From: CAZCSK01 sp964501265
Lineage (GTDB): Bacteria; Actinomycetota; CADDZG01; JAHWKV01
Length of the DNA stretch: 64,000 nucleotides
Reading direction: 5' to 3'
Assembly: GCA_964501265.1 (NCBI GenBank)
Contig: CAZCSK010000002.1
Span: forward strand, 159,127 to 223,126
The notes beneath the pieces were generated by a model, which was given only the letters and a program-made list of their open reading frames with translations, was not told where the DNA came from and ran no database searches. The translations under genes and the position numbers were made by a program. Shown here in pieces: positions 43,356-52,282 of this stretch. Position 1 is the stretch's first letter. Each line of letters opens with the position of its first letter.

Positions 43356-45041
43356 CTAACGACATGGCCTCGTTCGGTCAAAGAAGGGAAGCTCTCCCTC
43401 CGGCCAGTTGCCGAGAGACCAACGGGCTCCTCGGTTCAGGTAACAGAAACCGTTTGTAGATTCCTGCTCCGAAGGGTCATTGGGGTCCGGCGACCCCGCC
43501 GTCCAATACACGAGTGCGAAATCCTGGACCATCGTTCGGGCGCCACTACTGAATCCGACTCTTGCTTGCCAATAGGGCGCCAATCCTGACGCAGGATTTG
43601 AAAAGCGAAGTCCGAGAAGACCTCGTTCGAAGGATTGTGGCGTTAGGTTAGGTCCAGCCGACTGAATTCCGGAGGCAAGTGCCAGTAATGAGTGATAAAC
43701 CTGCGCGTTCTTGTCTCTTTCGCTGACATAAGGACGACCAGTCTCCGGATTCGAATCCGGAGAGACCTCTTTGTAAGCCCGATGCCAAGGCGTTTCGGAC
43801 AGAGGTAATGGCTTGTTAGAACCGGTCATCCCGAAGGTGTGAGCATTCTGAGAATCGATGAGCGGATGCAGTGGGTTCGCGAAGTCCGTGATTTGAATGT
43901 TGCCCGGTATCACCCACTCCGGCTCGTATTGGATTTCTTGGGCATCGTTTTGGACGGTTAGGAACTCTCCTTGGGAACAAACGCAAGCGATTGTTGTTAT
44001 GCCTTCAGCACGGAATTTTCCGACCGCAACGGTGTAAGCGTTGTACTGATTGTCGGACGCTGGAGGTATGTTTTCGACTAAAACCGAACCAGAACAGTCC
44101 CTGAGAGCATCGCTCAAGTCCGAGACGTCTGGCCCTCCCTCACGAAACTCGACTCTAAAGATTCCGAAGGAACGACGGCTGTTTGACATGGCCACGCCGG
44201 CGTGACGAGCCGTCCGACCTGCCAGGGACTTGCACATCCACTCCGCAGAGTTTCGGAGTTGCTGATCCTCGGTTGGACCGTAAGTCCATTGATAGGGACG
44301 GTTCAAACGGAGTTCAGCCTGTGATCGGAATCCCCCGATCGGATCGACACTTATCACCTGCCTTCGTGCAAGCTCACCGTAAAGAGAACGATTGTCGGTT
44401 GTCGGAACTTGTCCCGCTAGAGCGAGAGCATCGAACTCTTCATCAATCTTCGTTGCGAGTGCCCGCTGCTGGGCGGGATCCCGTCGTCCGAGAAAAGCTT
44501 CACTGCCGATAAGAATCGGACGGATCCTGCGCCCATAGAACTCATAACGACTATTGAAGTGCTCGACGAGCTTCTGGTGATCAGTGTCCGGCTGACCATC
44601 TGAGGTTTCGGCGAACAAGGCGACGCGAATCTCGTCGCGCGTTACCCCCTTATATGTACTGCCTCCGTTGTTGCCTTCCCAGTAATTGACGCACGGCGGC
44701 GACTGCGGGTCTTCTGTCTGCCTGGGTGGATTGCCGACGCAACGGCGAACTCGGGCTTTCTCGATAACTGCGCGACTTTTTCCGTCGGTGTTTGACAAGG
44801 CTGTGCCTTCACACGCTTGTCCCTCAAGACAAGCCCCGGCCCCACTTCCAAACTGACTGGACTGTTGGTCAGGTGCATCCTCAATTTGCTCTTGGTGCTG
44901 CGGAGCAAACTCAGCAACTTGAGGTGGCGACGGAGGAACTAACACCAGTGCCATTGATGCGATGACAATTAGAAGCAACCCCGCGAGGCCCCCATAAATA
45001 AGAGGGATTGATTTAGATTGGCGAGAGCCGGCTATCGACAA
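43356..45041 (-). CDS. Membrane-anchored Liv-type binding protein
   Basis: A 561-residue SBP with a TTG start inside the end of the upstream paralogue (CCTTGTCGATAG, 10-bp overlap). It has MSIAGSRQSKSIPLIYGGLA with a membrane helix at about 12-35, VPPSPPQVAEFAPQ, CLEGQAC, RRCVGNPPRQTEDPQSPPC, NGGSTYKGVTRDEIRV, LALASGIQSAGPNLTPQSFE, NGFCYLNRGARWSLGNWPEG and an FFDRTRPCR end. It is the last gene of a minus-strand run that begins in relics near 47.8 kb. Confidence 0.88.
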   Translation of the reverse strand: MSIAGSRQSKSIPLIYGGLAGLLLIVIASMALVLVPPSPPQVAEFAPQHQEQIEDAPDQQSSQFGSGAGACLEGQACEGTALSNTDGKSRAVIEKARVRRCVGNPPRQTEDPQSPPCVNYWEGNNGGSTYKGVTRDEIRVALFAETSDGQPDTDHQKLVEHFNSRYEFYGRRIRPILIGSEAFLGRRDPAQQRALATKIDEEFDALALAGQVPTTDNRSLYGELARRQVISVDPIGGFRSQAELRLNRPYQWTYGPTEDQQLRNSAEWMCKSLAGRTARHAGVAMSNSRRSFGIFRVEFREGGPDVSDLSDALRDCSGSVLVENIPPASDNQYNAYTVAVGKFRAEGITTIACVCSQGEFLTVQNDAQEIQYEPEWVIPGNIQITDFANPLHPLIDSQNAHTFGMTGSNKPLPLSETPWHRAYKEVSPDSNPETGRPYVSERDKNAQVYHSLLALASGIQSAGPNLTPQSFERGLLGLRFSNPASGLAPYWQARVGFSSGARTMVQDFALVYWTAGSPDPNDPSEQESTNGFCYLNRGARWSLGNWPEGELPFFDRTRPCR

Positions 45042-46645
45042 GGCCTGGTCCGATCAAAGAAAGGATGCTCACGCTCGGGCCAACTCTCCAGAGCCCACCG
45101 CGCACCTCGCTCTACGTAGCACCAACTTCCGGCCCCGATCAGACCCTCATCCAGTGCGTCTGCGGATCGATCCCACCACTTGAGAGCAAGATCGTCGACC
45201 ATCGACCAGTCTCCCTGACCGAACCCAACGGTCGCCTGCCAATACGGTGGCTGAGCGGCGCCGGGATTCGGGAAGCGAGCTTTAACGAGGCCCGCTTGCA
45301 GCGTCGATGCCGTTAGCCGCGGCCCAGCCATCTGAATCCCGGACGCAAGAACAAGCAGTTCTCGGTAGGCGGTTTGGAGTGCGATGGAATCTTGAGTTTT
45401 TAAGGTGTAGTCGGGGCGAGACTCTCTTACTGCCCAGTACCAAGGTTTATCCGCCAACGGCACAGTTTTGTTGCGCGATGCGACTCCGAAAATGTGCTCA
45501 ACTTGTTCCGGAGGGCTGAGACCCGACTGATAACCACCTACCAATTCCTGCCCATTCAAACCAATATGCAACCATTCTGGCTGATAGCCTGATTGGGAAG
45601 CGGCTCGCATAATTGAACTCTGGCCGCTGGAATCAATTGGGATCACAGTCGTAACGCCAGAGGATTGCCACTCTCCAACCATTACAGCGATCTCAGGAGA
45701 ATCGGGGGGATCTTCCGTGGAACGGTACTCATCCACACGAACTTCGGCTCCACACCGAGTGAGTCCGGTGACCAACAGATCCGTGTTTGGTGATGGCTCG
45801 TAATTTGTTTGTACCGCAATGGCAAACTTTCGAATGCGGGTTGACTCGTAAGTTCCCCCGTGTCGGGCCGGTCTGCCCACCAATGACTTGCATGCCATTT
45901 CCACAAGAGAACGCTCCAGGACATCTAACGGGGGGTGGAAGGCCCATAGGTAGGGTGCGCCTGCCTCGAAGTCACTGCTCATTAGGTAGTCGCCCCCAAT
46001 GGTGACCCCCACCAGTTTTCGTCGGGCGAGTTCACGGGAGAATCTTGGAACCTGCGGGTTCCCATACGAATCGATCGCAGCGAAGCCCTTAGCCTCTTCG
46101 TCGGCTCGTTGCGCGGCCACCGTACCGCTACCGCTCACGCCCATAAGCCGAAGCTTTCGCCCATAGAACTCGTACCGACGATTGAAGTGGTCGATCAGAG
46201 GGGCGTACTGGGCTGCATCGGCAGGAATAACGACACGAATCTCATCGCCGGTTACTCCCTTGGCGGTTGACCCACCGTTGTTTCCCTCCCAGAAGCCAAT
46301 GCAAGGAGGCGATTGGGGGTCTTCGGTCTGGCGAGGCGGGTTTCCTACGCACCGGCGGACGCGGGCCTTTTCGATTACCTTCTTCTGACTGACAGAGAAG
46401 CGATTCCCCTCGGTGCTCTCGCACACCTGACCGATTGCGCAAGTCCCTTCACCATTGCCGAACTGACTCGACTGATTGTCTAGAGAATCATCGATCTGTT
46501 CCTGGGCCTGCGGCGCAAACTCAGCTACTTGCGGTGGAGATGGTGGAATAAACACGAGAGCCAGAGCTGCTATAACAATCAGAACGACGGCGGCGATGCC
46601 CCCATACATCAGCGGAATGGACTTGGACTGGCGACGTGTGATCAT
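45032..46645 (-). CDS. Membrane-anchored Liv-type binding protein
   Basis: About 537 residues from the ATG at 46645, which overlaps the relic stop (ATGA); a TTG two codons upstream is in frame. It has ITRRQSKSIPLMYGGIAA and a membrane helix, IPPSPPQVAEFAPQ, CAIGQVC, RRCVGNPPRQTEDPQSPPC, NGGSTAKGVTGDEIRV, LVLASGIQMAGPRLTASTLQ, GSWCYVERGARWALESWPER and an FFDRTRPCR end. The fragment at 56529-56648 resembles its LVLASGIQMAGPRL region, so that relic may derive from a close copy. Confidence 0.87.
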   Translation of the reverse strand: MITRRQSKSIPLMYGGIAAVVLIVIAALALVFIPPSPPQVAEFAPQAQEQIDDSLDNQSSQFGNGEGTCAIGQVCESTEGNRFSVSQKKVIEKARVRRCVGNPPRQTEDPQSPPCIGFWEGNNGGSTAKGVTGDEIRVVIPADAAQYAPLIDHFNRRYEFYGRKLRLMGVSGSGTVAAQRADEEAKGFAAIDSYGNPQVPRFSRELARRKLVGVTIGGDYLMSSDFEAGAPYLWAFHPPLDVLERSLVEMACKSLVGRPARHGGTYESTRIRKFAIAVQTNYEPSPNTDLLVTGLTRCGAEVRVDEYRSTEDPPDSPEIAVMVGEWQSSGVTTVIPIDSSGQSSIMRAASQSGYQPEWLHIGLNGQELVGGYQSGLSPPEQVEHIFGVASRNKTVPLADKPWYWAVRESRPDYTLKTQDSIALQTAYRELLVLASGIQMAGPRLTASTLQAGLVKARFPNPGAAQPPYWQATVGFGQGDWSMVDDLALKWWDRSADALDEGLIGAGSWCYVERGARWALESWPEREHPFFDRTRPCR

Positions 46646-46913
46646 CGGCAAGCCTGCGAACTATTGAACAGCGCGCGCTCTTTATCCAGCCATTGATTCG
46701 TTCGGAATCGAGAGCCTCGATTCACATAGCACCAAACACCCGGCGTGTTGCCAGAGTCACGGCTGCTTGTATCCCACCAGACCAGTCCCACATCTTGGGT
46801 CATGGAGAACGTTCCATCCTCGAATCCGACCGTCGCCTGCCAGTACGGAGCAGAAGCGGCCGCCGGATTAAGATAAGGGGAATCGACTTAGATTGGCGAA
46901 CCCGAATGCTCAC
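46642..46913 (-). pseudogene. SBP relic: 14 N-terminal codons fused to the C-terminus
   Basis: A GTG start overlapping the upstream stop (GTGA) encodes SIRVRQSKSIPLIL, then jumps to the C-terminal part (NPAAASAPYWQATVGF, FSMTQDVGLVWWDTS, GVWCYVNRGSRF) ending SQACR and the stop overlapped by the next gene's ATG. Nearly the whole protein is deleted, but both coupling junctions survive. Confidence 0.88.
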
Positions 46914-47712
46914 CGGCAGTTTCTTGGATCGGGGTCGAAGAGATTCGGTTCTCCGTTAGGCCATTTACCAGAGGACCAACGGGACCCTCTATTCAGCCAG
47001 CAGAATCCACCGTATTCGCCAACTCTCTCGCGCAGTCTCGGCGCGCTTTCACTCCACCAAATGACGGCAAAATCGTCCACCATCGAAAAGTCACCAGGAC
47101 CGAAACCAACCGTGCCCTGATAGTAAGGAGACGAAGCTGCGCCAGGATTTGGAAACTTCGCTCGTTCAAGACCAGTTGCGAAGGACTTCATGGTGAGGTG
47201 GGGGCCTGCCATCTGGATTCCGGAGGCTAATACCAGCAGATTGTGATACGCCTCTTGAAGCGAAGAGTGGCTCCCGGTCAGGACGTGGTCGGCGCTCGTG
47301 TCTGTTTCCCTGAGGGCCCAGAAGGCTGGCTCATCGGATCCGACTTGGAACTTGTTGTAGGGCAAGACGCCAACCATGCGGTTGCGCTGATCAGGCGGTG
47401 CATTGAGGTGCCAATTCCCTTCGCTTGCAGTGTCATCCGCGCCCATAATTAGCCATTCAGGTGCGTAACCTACTTCGCTTGCACCTTTCATCATTTCAGT
47501 AGCACCGAATTGATCTCCCGCATAGACAATGGTGGTCACATTCTTTTGTCTGAGATCAGTCGATTGGATCGCCGCCGACGAAGAGCTGGCTTGCTGAATG
47601 GCCTCCGTCCCCGGTTCGCAGGTGCGAATGGCAGTGAGCATTGGATCTATGTCCGGAGGGCCGCCATTCCGGCGATACGCAACTACAAACTTACGATTCA
47701 TAACAAAGGCGG
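46910..47712 (-). pseudogene. SBP C-terminal half, fused to a PadR gene fragment
   Basis: This carries the second half of an SBP (RKFVVAYRR, NVTTIVYAGDQFGATEMMKG, NLLVLASGIQMAGPHLTM, GDFSMVDDFAVIWWSES, GGFCWLNRGSRW, DPDPRNCR). The anchor, linker and first lobe are missing. The frame is open to 47824, but that part overlaps the PadR fragment in a different frame. Without an export signal it is probably non-functional. Confidence 0.85.
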
Positions 47713-47876
47713 TGAAGCGCGGGATAGACGGTTCCAGTTGCGAGATTGAATTCTCCGCGACTCTTTCGATGAAGCTCCTCAATGATGGCGAGGCCGTGTG
47801 AAGGACGAGAACGCACCGCCGCAAGAAGCAGCAGCTCGATGTGTCCGTAGAGTGGACGGGCAGGCTCTTCTGGCAT
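47703..47876 (-). pseudogene. Truncated PadR-family regulator
   Basis: About 57 residues of a PadR winged helix remain (HIELLLLAAVRSRPSHGLAI, then EFNLATGTVYPALHRL). The recognition helix and wing are cut where the SBP relic begins, and the C-terminal dimerisation part is gone. AGGAG lies 8 nt before the ATG, and a promoter with an overlapping dyad is intact upstream. Confidence 0.85.
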
Positions 47877-47891
47877 GAATAGAACTCCTAC

Positions 47892-47927
47892 GTAGAGTTT
47901 CTACAGTAGAGCGTCTATATTTGTCAA
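47892..47927 (-). promoter_or_regulatory. PadR promoter with operator-like dyad
   Basis: On the minus strand TTGACA (47922-47927), an 18-bp spacer and TAGAAA (47898-47903). The perfect dyad GTAGA-GTT-TCTAC (plus strand 47892-47904) covers the -10 box, as expected for PadR autorepression. It now precedes a truncated gene. Confidence 0.6.
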
Positions 47928-48105
47928 CAGGGGTTGCTGCCCGGGCTTCCTCCGGATTGGTTGAATGTGGGGGCAACGCCCCCAGGAATCGGACAAATCC
48001 CGCAAGTCCAAGGCTGACCCCTCCTGACAGGGCGGGCAGCGCTGGCAAACTCTGAAGACTCATACCCTAACGACTCGAAAGGTGAAAGTCTCGGCGGCCT
48101 AGCAC
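47905..48105. other. Intergenic region with a strong hairpin
   Basis: No gene seen. TGGGGGC-AAC-GCCCCCA (47968-47984) is a perfect 7-bp stem with a 3-nt loop, possibly part of a terminator for the relic unit to the right, though it has no T-run. Confidence 0.4.
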
Positions 48106-48803
48106 TTATTTACACGGCTGAGTTCGGTCGAAGAGGCCTGGGTTCGGGGGCCAGTCGGCTAACGACCATCTGCTCCCTCCTCCGACGTAGCAGAAGGCCC
48201 CGGGTACTCCCAAAGTGTAGTCGTCGTCGAGCTTCTCAGACTCATCCCACCAGATCAGGCCAAAGTCCTTGATCATCGAATGAGTGCCTCCTTCGAACCC
48301 AACCCTGGCTTGAAAGTAGGGGGCCGCACCGGAGCCAGGGTTGGGGAACCGGGTCCTGTGCAATCCAGCCTCGAAGGTTTGCGGCGTAAGCTGGGGACCG
48401 GCCTGCTGAATGCCCGAGGCCAGCAGCAAGACCGCCAGATAATTTTCCCGGTAAGTAAAAGCCGCGAAATCGCGAATTTGGTAATCCGGTCTCGCTTCCT
48501 TTACGGCCCAATACCAAGGCTCATCCTGAAAGTGGTTGAATTTGTTGCGGTTAGTAACACCGAATAGATGACTTCTTTGGTCAGGAGGGACATATCCCCC
48601 CCGACCCGGAGCCGAATCGGCTCGACTGCTCGTCTGGGGCCTTCGCGATGTTCTCTTGGGCTTGAGGAGCAAATTCGGCAACGCTGGGTGGCGAAGGAGG
48701 CACGAAGACGAGGGCCAGTGCGGCGATGACGAGAAGGATCACGCCGGGCGATGCCCCCATATATGAGGGGGATCGCCTTCGGCTGTCGGCGAGCTACCTG
48801 CAC
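48106..48803 (-). pseudogene. SBP relic with frameshift and large internal deletion
   Basis: The GTG start at 48803 lies inside the end of the upstream gene (GTGCAGGTAG). RQPKAIPLIYGGIA is followed by a frameshift, then VILLVIAALALVFVPPSPP, SVAEFAPQAQENI and SSRFGSGSGG. At about 48605 it jumps to VPPDQRSHLFGVTNRNKF and continues to the end, FDRTQPCK. The deletion joins two G-rich stretches. The C-terminal variant is Cys-Lys. Confidence 0.88.
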
Positions 48804-50410
48804 GGCCCGGTTCGGTCGAAAAGCGGATGATCTCCCTTGCGCCATTGTCCGAGGCGCCAACGAATACCGAGATCAACGTAGCACCACCCTCCGACTTCGG
48901 AGACCCGACTCGAGTAGGCGGGAGCGGACTCGCTCCACCAAACCAGGCCTACATCATCAATCATCGAGTGATCCCCGGCGAAGCTCACTGAGCCCTGGTA
49001 GTAAGGAGGGGCCCCGGCCCCCGGGTTGGGGAACTTGAGGCTCTGGAGTCCGCGGGCGAAGGTCTGTGGGGTGAGGTTGGGACCCGCGGCCTGGATCCCG
49101 GAAGCAAGAACCAAGACTTGGTGATAAGCACTTGAGTTGGAGAAGTCATCCAGCGTGTCACTTTGAGGACTTGCGCCCATTTCCTTGAAGGCCCAATACC
49201 AAGGTTGATCAGCCTGGGGTAGCCCCTTGTTCCCGATCGCTAATCCAAACATGTGATGGGTTTGATCTGCCGGTGAACGCTGCCAATTGAACTCGCGCAA
49301 CTGGAAACCAGTGCCGGGCAAAAACCACTCGGGCTGGTAGCCCAAACGTGATGCGTGGTTCATCAACCCGGACGCTTCCATGTCCGGGATCAGAGTTGTC
49401 ACGCCTTGTTGCTGTAAGTCGGCCATGACAACCTGATTGTCGGCCTCCTGACCTAAGGGATCGTTCTTGTACTCGACCCGTATAACCTCGGCTCCACAAT
49501 TCTGCAGGTCTTCAACGAGTGGGCTCGTGTCGCCCTGGTGCGTTCCTGCCGTGCCCTTCAGTTGCAAAACTGCGAAAGAACGTGTCGCCGCGATATATGC
49601 GGGTCCGCCGTAGCGAGCAACCTTTCCGACCAATGATTTGCACGCAAATTCAGAGGCGTGTGTCAGGATTTCTTGAAAGGTGGGGAGGTAGTTCCAAACA
49701 TATGGATGCAAGCGGCTCAGGTCCGCATTTGACTCTGCCTGCTCAGTCAACGCTAGCAGCTTGAGCCGACTTGCTTCCCGCTGAAAACCTTCGCTCCGCA
49801 GGGGCGGCACCGCCACAGCGAAAGCTTCGGCTTCATGGGCGGCTTCCACAGTAGCGCGATCGGCTTCGGGCCCGCTCGATCCGACGTATGGATAAGTTAT
49901 GACACGTATCTTCCTGCCATAAAGTTCGAACCTCTTATTGAAGAAGCCCGCAAGAATCTCTGGTGTGACCTCCAAATATTGCTGCACCGCGTAGCGGATC
50001 TCGTCCCTTGTGACACCTCTCGTGGTGGCCCCCCCGTTGTCTCCGTCAAAGTAGTTAACGCAGGGAGGAGACTGGGGGTCCTCGATCTGTCGGGGGGGAT
50101 CGCCAACGCAACGTCGTACTCGAGCTTTCTCGATCACTTTTTTCAGAGGGGCCGCGGCATTAGCATCCTGACCTCCGCAGATTTGTCCCACGGCACAGGC
50201 GCCGCCCGCGCCGGTTCCGAACTGGCTCGATTGCTGGTTAGGAGCTTGCACGATCTGGTCCACCGCTTGCGGCGCAAACTCGGCGACCTGCGGAGGGGAG
50301 GGAGGCACGATGACAAGCGCCACCGCTGCGATGATAAGCAGCAGTACCGCGGCGATAGACGTGTAGGCGATGGTGACCGCCTTGGATTGACGCTTGCGAA
50401 CTTTCGACAT
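48794..50410 (-). CDS. Membrane-anchored Liv-type binding protein
   Basis: A 538-residue SBP with its own promoter and the start MSKVRKRQSKAV, the same as in the gene at 16676. A membrane helix at about 13-36 is followed by VPPSPPQVAEFAPQ, CAVGQIC, RRCVGDPPRQIEDPQSPPC, NGGATTRGVTRDEIRY, LVLASGIQAAGPNLTPQTFA, GGWCYVDLGIRWRLGQW and an RTGPCR end. It is the rightmost minus-strand SBP and heads the unit that continues into the relic at 48106. Confidence 0.88.
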   Translation of the reverse strand: MSKVRKRQSKAVTIAYTSIAAVLLLIIAAVALVIVPPSPPQVAEFAPQAVDQIVQAPNQQSSQFGTGAGGACAVGQICGGQDANAAAPLKKVIEKARVRRCVGDPPRQIEDPQSPPCVNYFDGDNGGATTRGVTRDEIRYAVQQYLEVTPEILAGFFNKRFELYGRKIRVITYPYVGSSGPEADRATVEAAHEAEAFAVAVPPLRSEGFQREASRLKLLALTEQAESNADLSRLHPYVWNYLPTFQEILTHASEFACKSLVGKVARYGGPAYIAATRSFAVLQLKGTAGTHQGDTSPLVEDLQNCGAEVIRVEYKNDPLGQEADNQVVMADLQQQGVTTLIPDMEASGLMNHASRLGYQPEWFLPGTGFQLREFNWQRSPADQTHHMFGLAIGNKGLPQADQPWYWAFKEMGASPQSDTLDDFSNSSAYHQVLVLASGIQAAGPNLTPQTFARGLQSLKFPNPGAGAPPYYQGSVSFAGDHSMIDDVGLVWWSESAPAYSSRVSEVGGWCYVDLGIRWRLGQWRKGDHPLFDRTGPCR

Positions 50411-50427
50411 AGCGAACCCTCAGTTGG

Positions 50428-50466
50428 ACTAGTAGAATACTAGTTGCCGCATCTGCAGCCTGTCAA
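50428..50466 (-). promoter_or_regulatory. Promoter of the 50410 SBP with a 17-bp dyad
   Basis: TTGACA (50461-50466), an 18-bp spacer and TAGTAT (50437-50442) lie upstream of the ATG. The perfect dyad ACTAGTA-TTC-TACTAGT (50428-50444) covers the -10 box. The block around it (RC GATGCGGCAAC.AGTATTCTA) recurs at 42673-42693, so this promoter type once drove at least two units. Confidence 0.65.
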
Positions 50467-50491
50467 TAGAGCGAGAGAGGACTGTGATCGG

Positions 50492-52159
50492 TCAGCGGCG
50501 TTTGGCACGGAAAAGCGCCACTGCTCCCAATAGAGTAAGAAGTCCGGCCGCAACCCATGCCAGCCGAAACTTCGAGGAATTCGAGGGCACCGCGGCCTCT
50601 AAACCGGGGCCCGGCCTCGGGGCCCGGATGCGGGGCTCGACGAACGACCTCTTGTCTAGTATCCCGCTTCCTTTCATGTAAACCCACCCGTCATACACAG
50701 CGGGGCGATAGGCGAAAGCGCCCCCCGAAAAAAACAGAGGCACCAGGGGGGCATCCTCGGCCAGGACGCGCAGAGCCTCGGCGGTCTGGAGCAACCGATC
50801 CGTCGGCGCGGTGGCGGTGGCAATGTTGTCGGCGATGCGATCGAAGACCGCGCTTTGATAGCCCGTGTAATTAAGAGAAGCGGTCTCGGGATCAGATCCA
50901 AATACTCTGGCCAGGTAATCCGGATCGTTGGAAGCAGATGGGAGCAAATCACTGATCGCGGCTTGGAAAGTCGGTGGTTCGCCGTCCCTTCCGATCTCTC
51001 GCGACAGCTCCTCCCCAGTCAATTCCCTCAACACTGCATCGATTCCCACGCGCTGCAGCGCGAGCACAACCTGACGGCCCGCCTCAAGCTGGATGCTTTG
51101 CTCGGAAGGCGCAAGCACCTCTATCGGCGGCAGGCCGAGACCAGCCAGCTCGGCGCGGGCACCTTTTTCGTCGAAGATGTGAACAGGAACCGGGGGCGCC
51201 CACTGCGACTGGGGATGGATATAACCCTTGTCAGCTGAAACCGTTTCACCCGAACCAAAAGCGATGCGCCGAAGATCGAGCGCCTTGCTGATCGCGCGAC
51301 GAACCTCCACTCGATCGAACGGTGGACGGCGTGTATTGAACATCAGGGCTGTTCCGAGATAGGTCGGTCCGCGGGCAATCTTGATGCCGATGCCCTCCGT
51401 TCTCGACGCCATTTTCTCGGGCAGACTCTGCGGAAGCATGTCGACCTGCCGACGGTCGAGCAGCCTCAAACGTTCTTCAAGGCTTGGGATCACCTGCACA
51501 ACGATGGTCTTCACCAAAGGAGCGCCCCGAAAGTAGTCGGCAACCGCCTCGAACCGATAGCCACCGGCATGGTAATCGGTCACTCGATAAGGGCCGCTAC
51601 CAGTAGGGGCACCTGCCGGAAGCTCGGTCGCGCTCTCCCAGATGTGCTTCGGCAGGATCGGCATATCGGCGAGTGGGTAATACAGAAATCCGGGCGAGGG
51701 CCGCTTAAGTCTGATGCGCACTGTTGAGGCATCCGGAGCGCTCACGTCCGCCACTTGGGTGAGCTCGGCGATGAAAGCGTTCCGGGGGTTGTCCGTGAAC
51801 ACTTTGAAAGTTGCAACAACATCGGCCGAGGTAAGGGGCATTCCGTCGTGCCAGCGGGCTCCGTCTGCGAGCTTGAGCGTCAAAACAGTGTTGTCGGCAC
51901 TCCATTCAATTGAATTGGCGAGCCACAGTTGCGGAACCCCGTCCTCGTCGTGCCAAAGGAGGGTGTCGTAAACGAGAGTCATCAGCGGATATGCGGTCTG
52001 AAAAGAGAAAGGAGTCAGGCTCCCGTCGTCGCGCGACCATGGAATCCGAATGACCTCCGGCGTGCTCGCGGACTGTGCCCCTGCGGATAGGACCAGGGGC
52101 CATGCCAGAAGAACCGCCAGCATTCCGACGACGAACAAGGGGAATCGCTTGGTCACCAA
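50492..52159 (-). CDS. Oligopeptide/dipeptide-type solute-binding protein (SBP_bac_5) with C-terminal membrane anchor
   Basis: A 555-residue protein with an N-terminal signal segment (VVGMLAVLLAWPLVLSAGAQ) and the SBP_bac_5 fold. Landmarks include LTLKLADGARWHDGMPLTSADV, GTALMFNTRRPPFDRVEVRR and AISKALDLRRIAFGSG. Unusually it ends with a membrane helix and basic tail (LAWVAAGLLTLLGAVALFRA). It is therefore probably tethered by its C-terminus, not by a lipobox. The start is TTG at 52159 or GTG at 52156. No oligopeptide permease is nearby. It could serve a distant transporter or a sensing role. It is divergent from the FtsH gene. Confidence 0.88.
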   Translation of the reverse strand: MVTKRFPLFVVGMLAVLLAWPLVLSAGAQSASTPEVIRIPWSRDDGSLTPFSFQTAYPLMTLVYDTLLWHDEDGVPQLWLANSIEWSADNTVLTLKLADGARWHDGMPLTSADVVATFKVFTDNPRNAFIAELTQVADVSAPDASTVRIRLKRPSPGFLYYPLADMPILPKHIWESATELPAGAPTGSGPYRVTDYHAGGYRFEAVADYFRGAPLVKTIVVQVIPSLEERLRLLDRRQVDMLPQSLPEKMASRTEGIGIKIARGPTYLGTALMFNTRRPPFDRVEVRRAISKALDLRRIAFGSGETVSADKGYIHPQSQWAPPVPVHIFDEKGARAELAGLGLPPIEVLAPSEQSIQLEAGRQVVLALQRVGIDAVLRELTGEELSREIGRDGEPPTFQAAISDLLPSASNDPDYLARVFGSDPETASLNYTGYQSAVFDRIADNIATATAPTDRLLQTAEALRVLAEDAPLVPLFFSGGAFAYRPAVYDGWVYMKGSGILDKRSFVEPRIRAPRPGPGLEAAVPSNSSKFRLAWVAAGLLTLLGAVALFRAKRR

Positions 52160-52282
52160 TTGATTGTGCCCTGCCCCACACGCTCGCGCCCGCGCGAAGT
52201 CGTTTGCGAAACTCTCGAGTCACCTCCCAGCGCGGTGTTATCCTTCATAAGACCTCGCATAGTTTCTGCGATATCAATAACG

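Noticed and set aside
13399..50410. CRISPR array or short tandem repeat cluster suggested by recurring motifs
   Set aside because: The recurring blocks are conserved coding motifs of paralogues spaced by about 1.6 kb, with no short repeat-spacer units.
52160..52282. Upstream extension of ftsH to 52160
   Set aside because: The extra 41 residues have no FtsH similarity and overlap the divergent gene's upstream region; the ATG at 52283 fits the family N-terminus.
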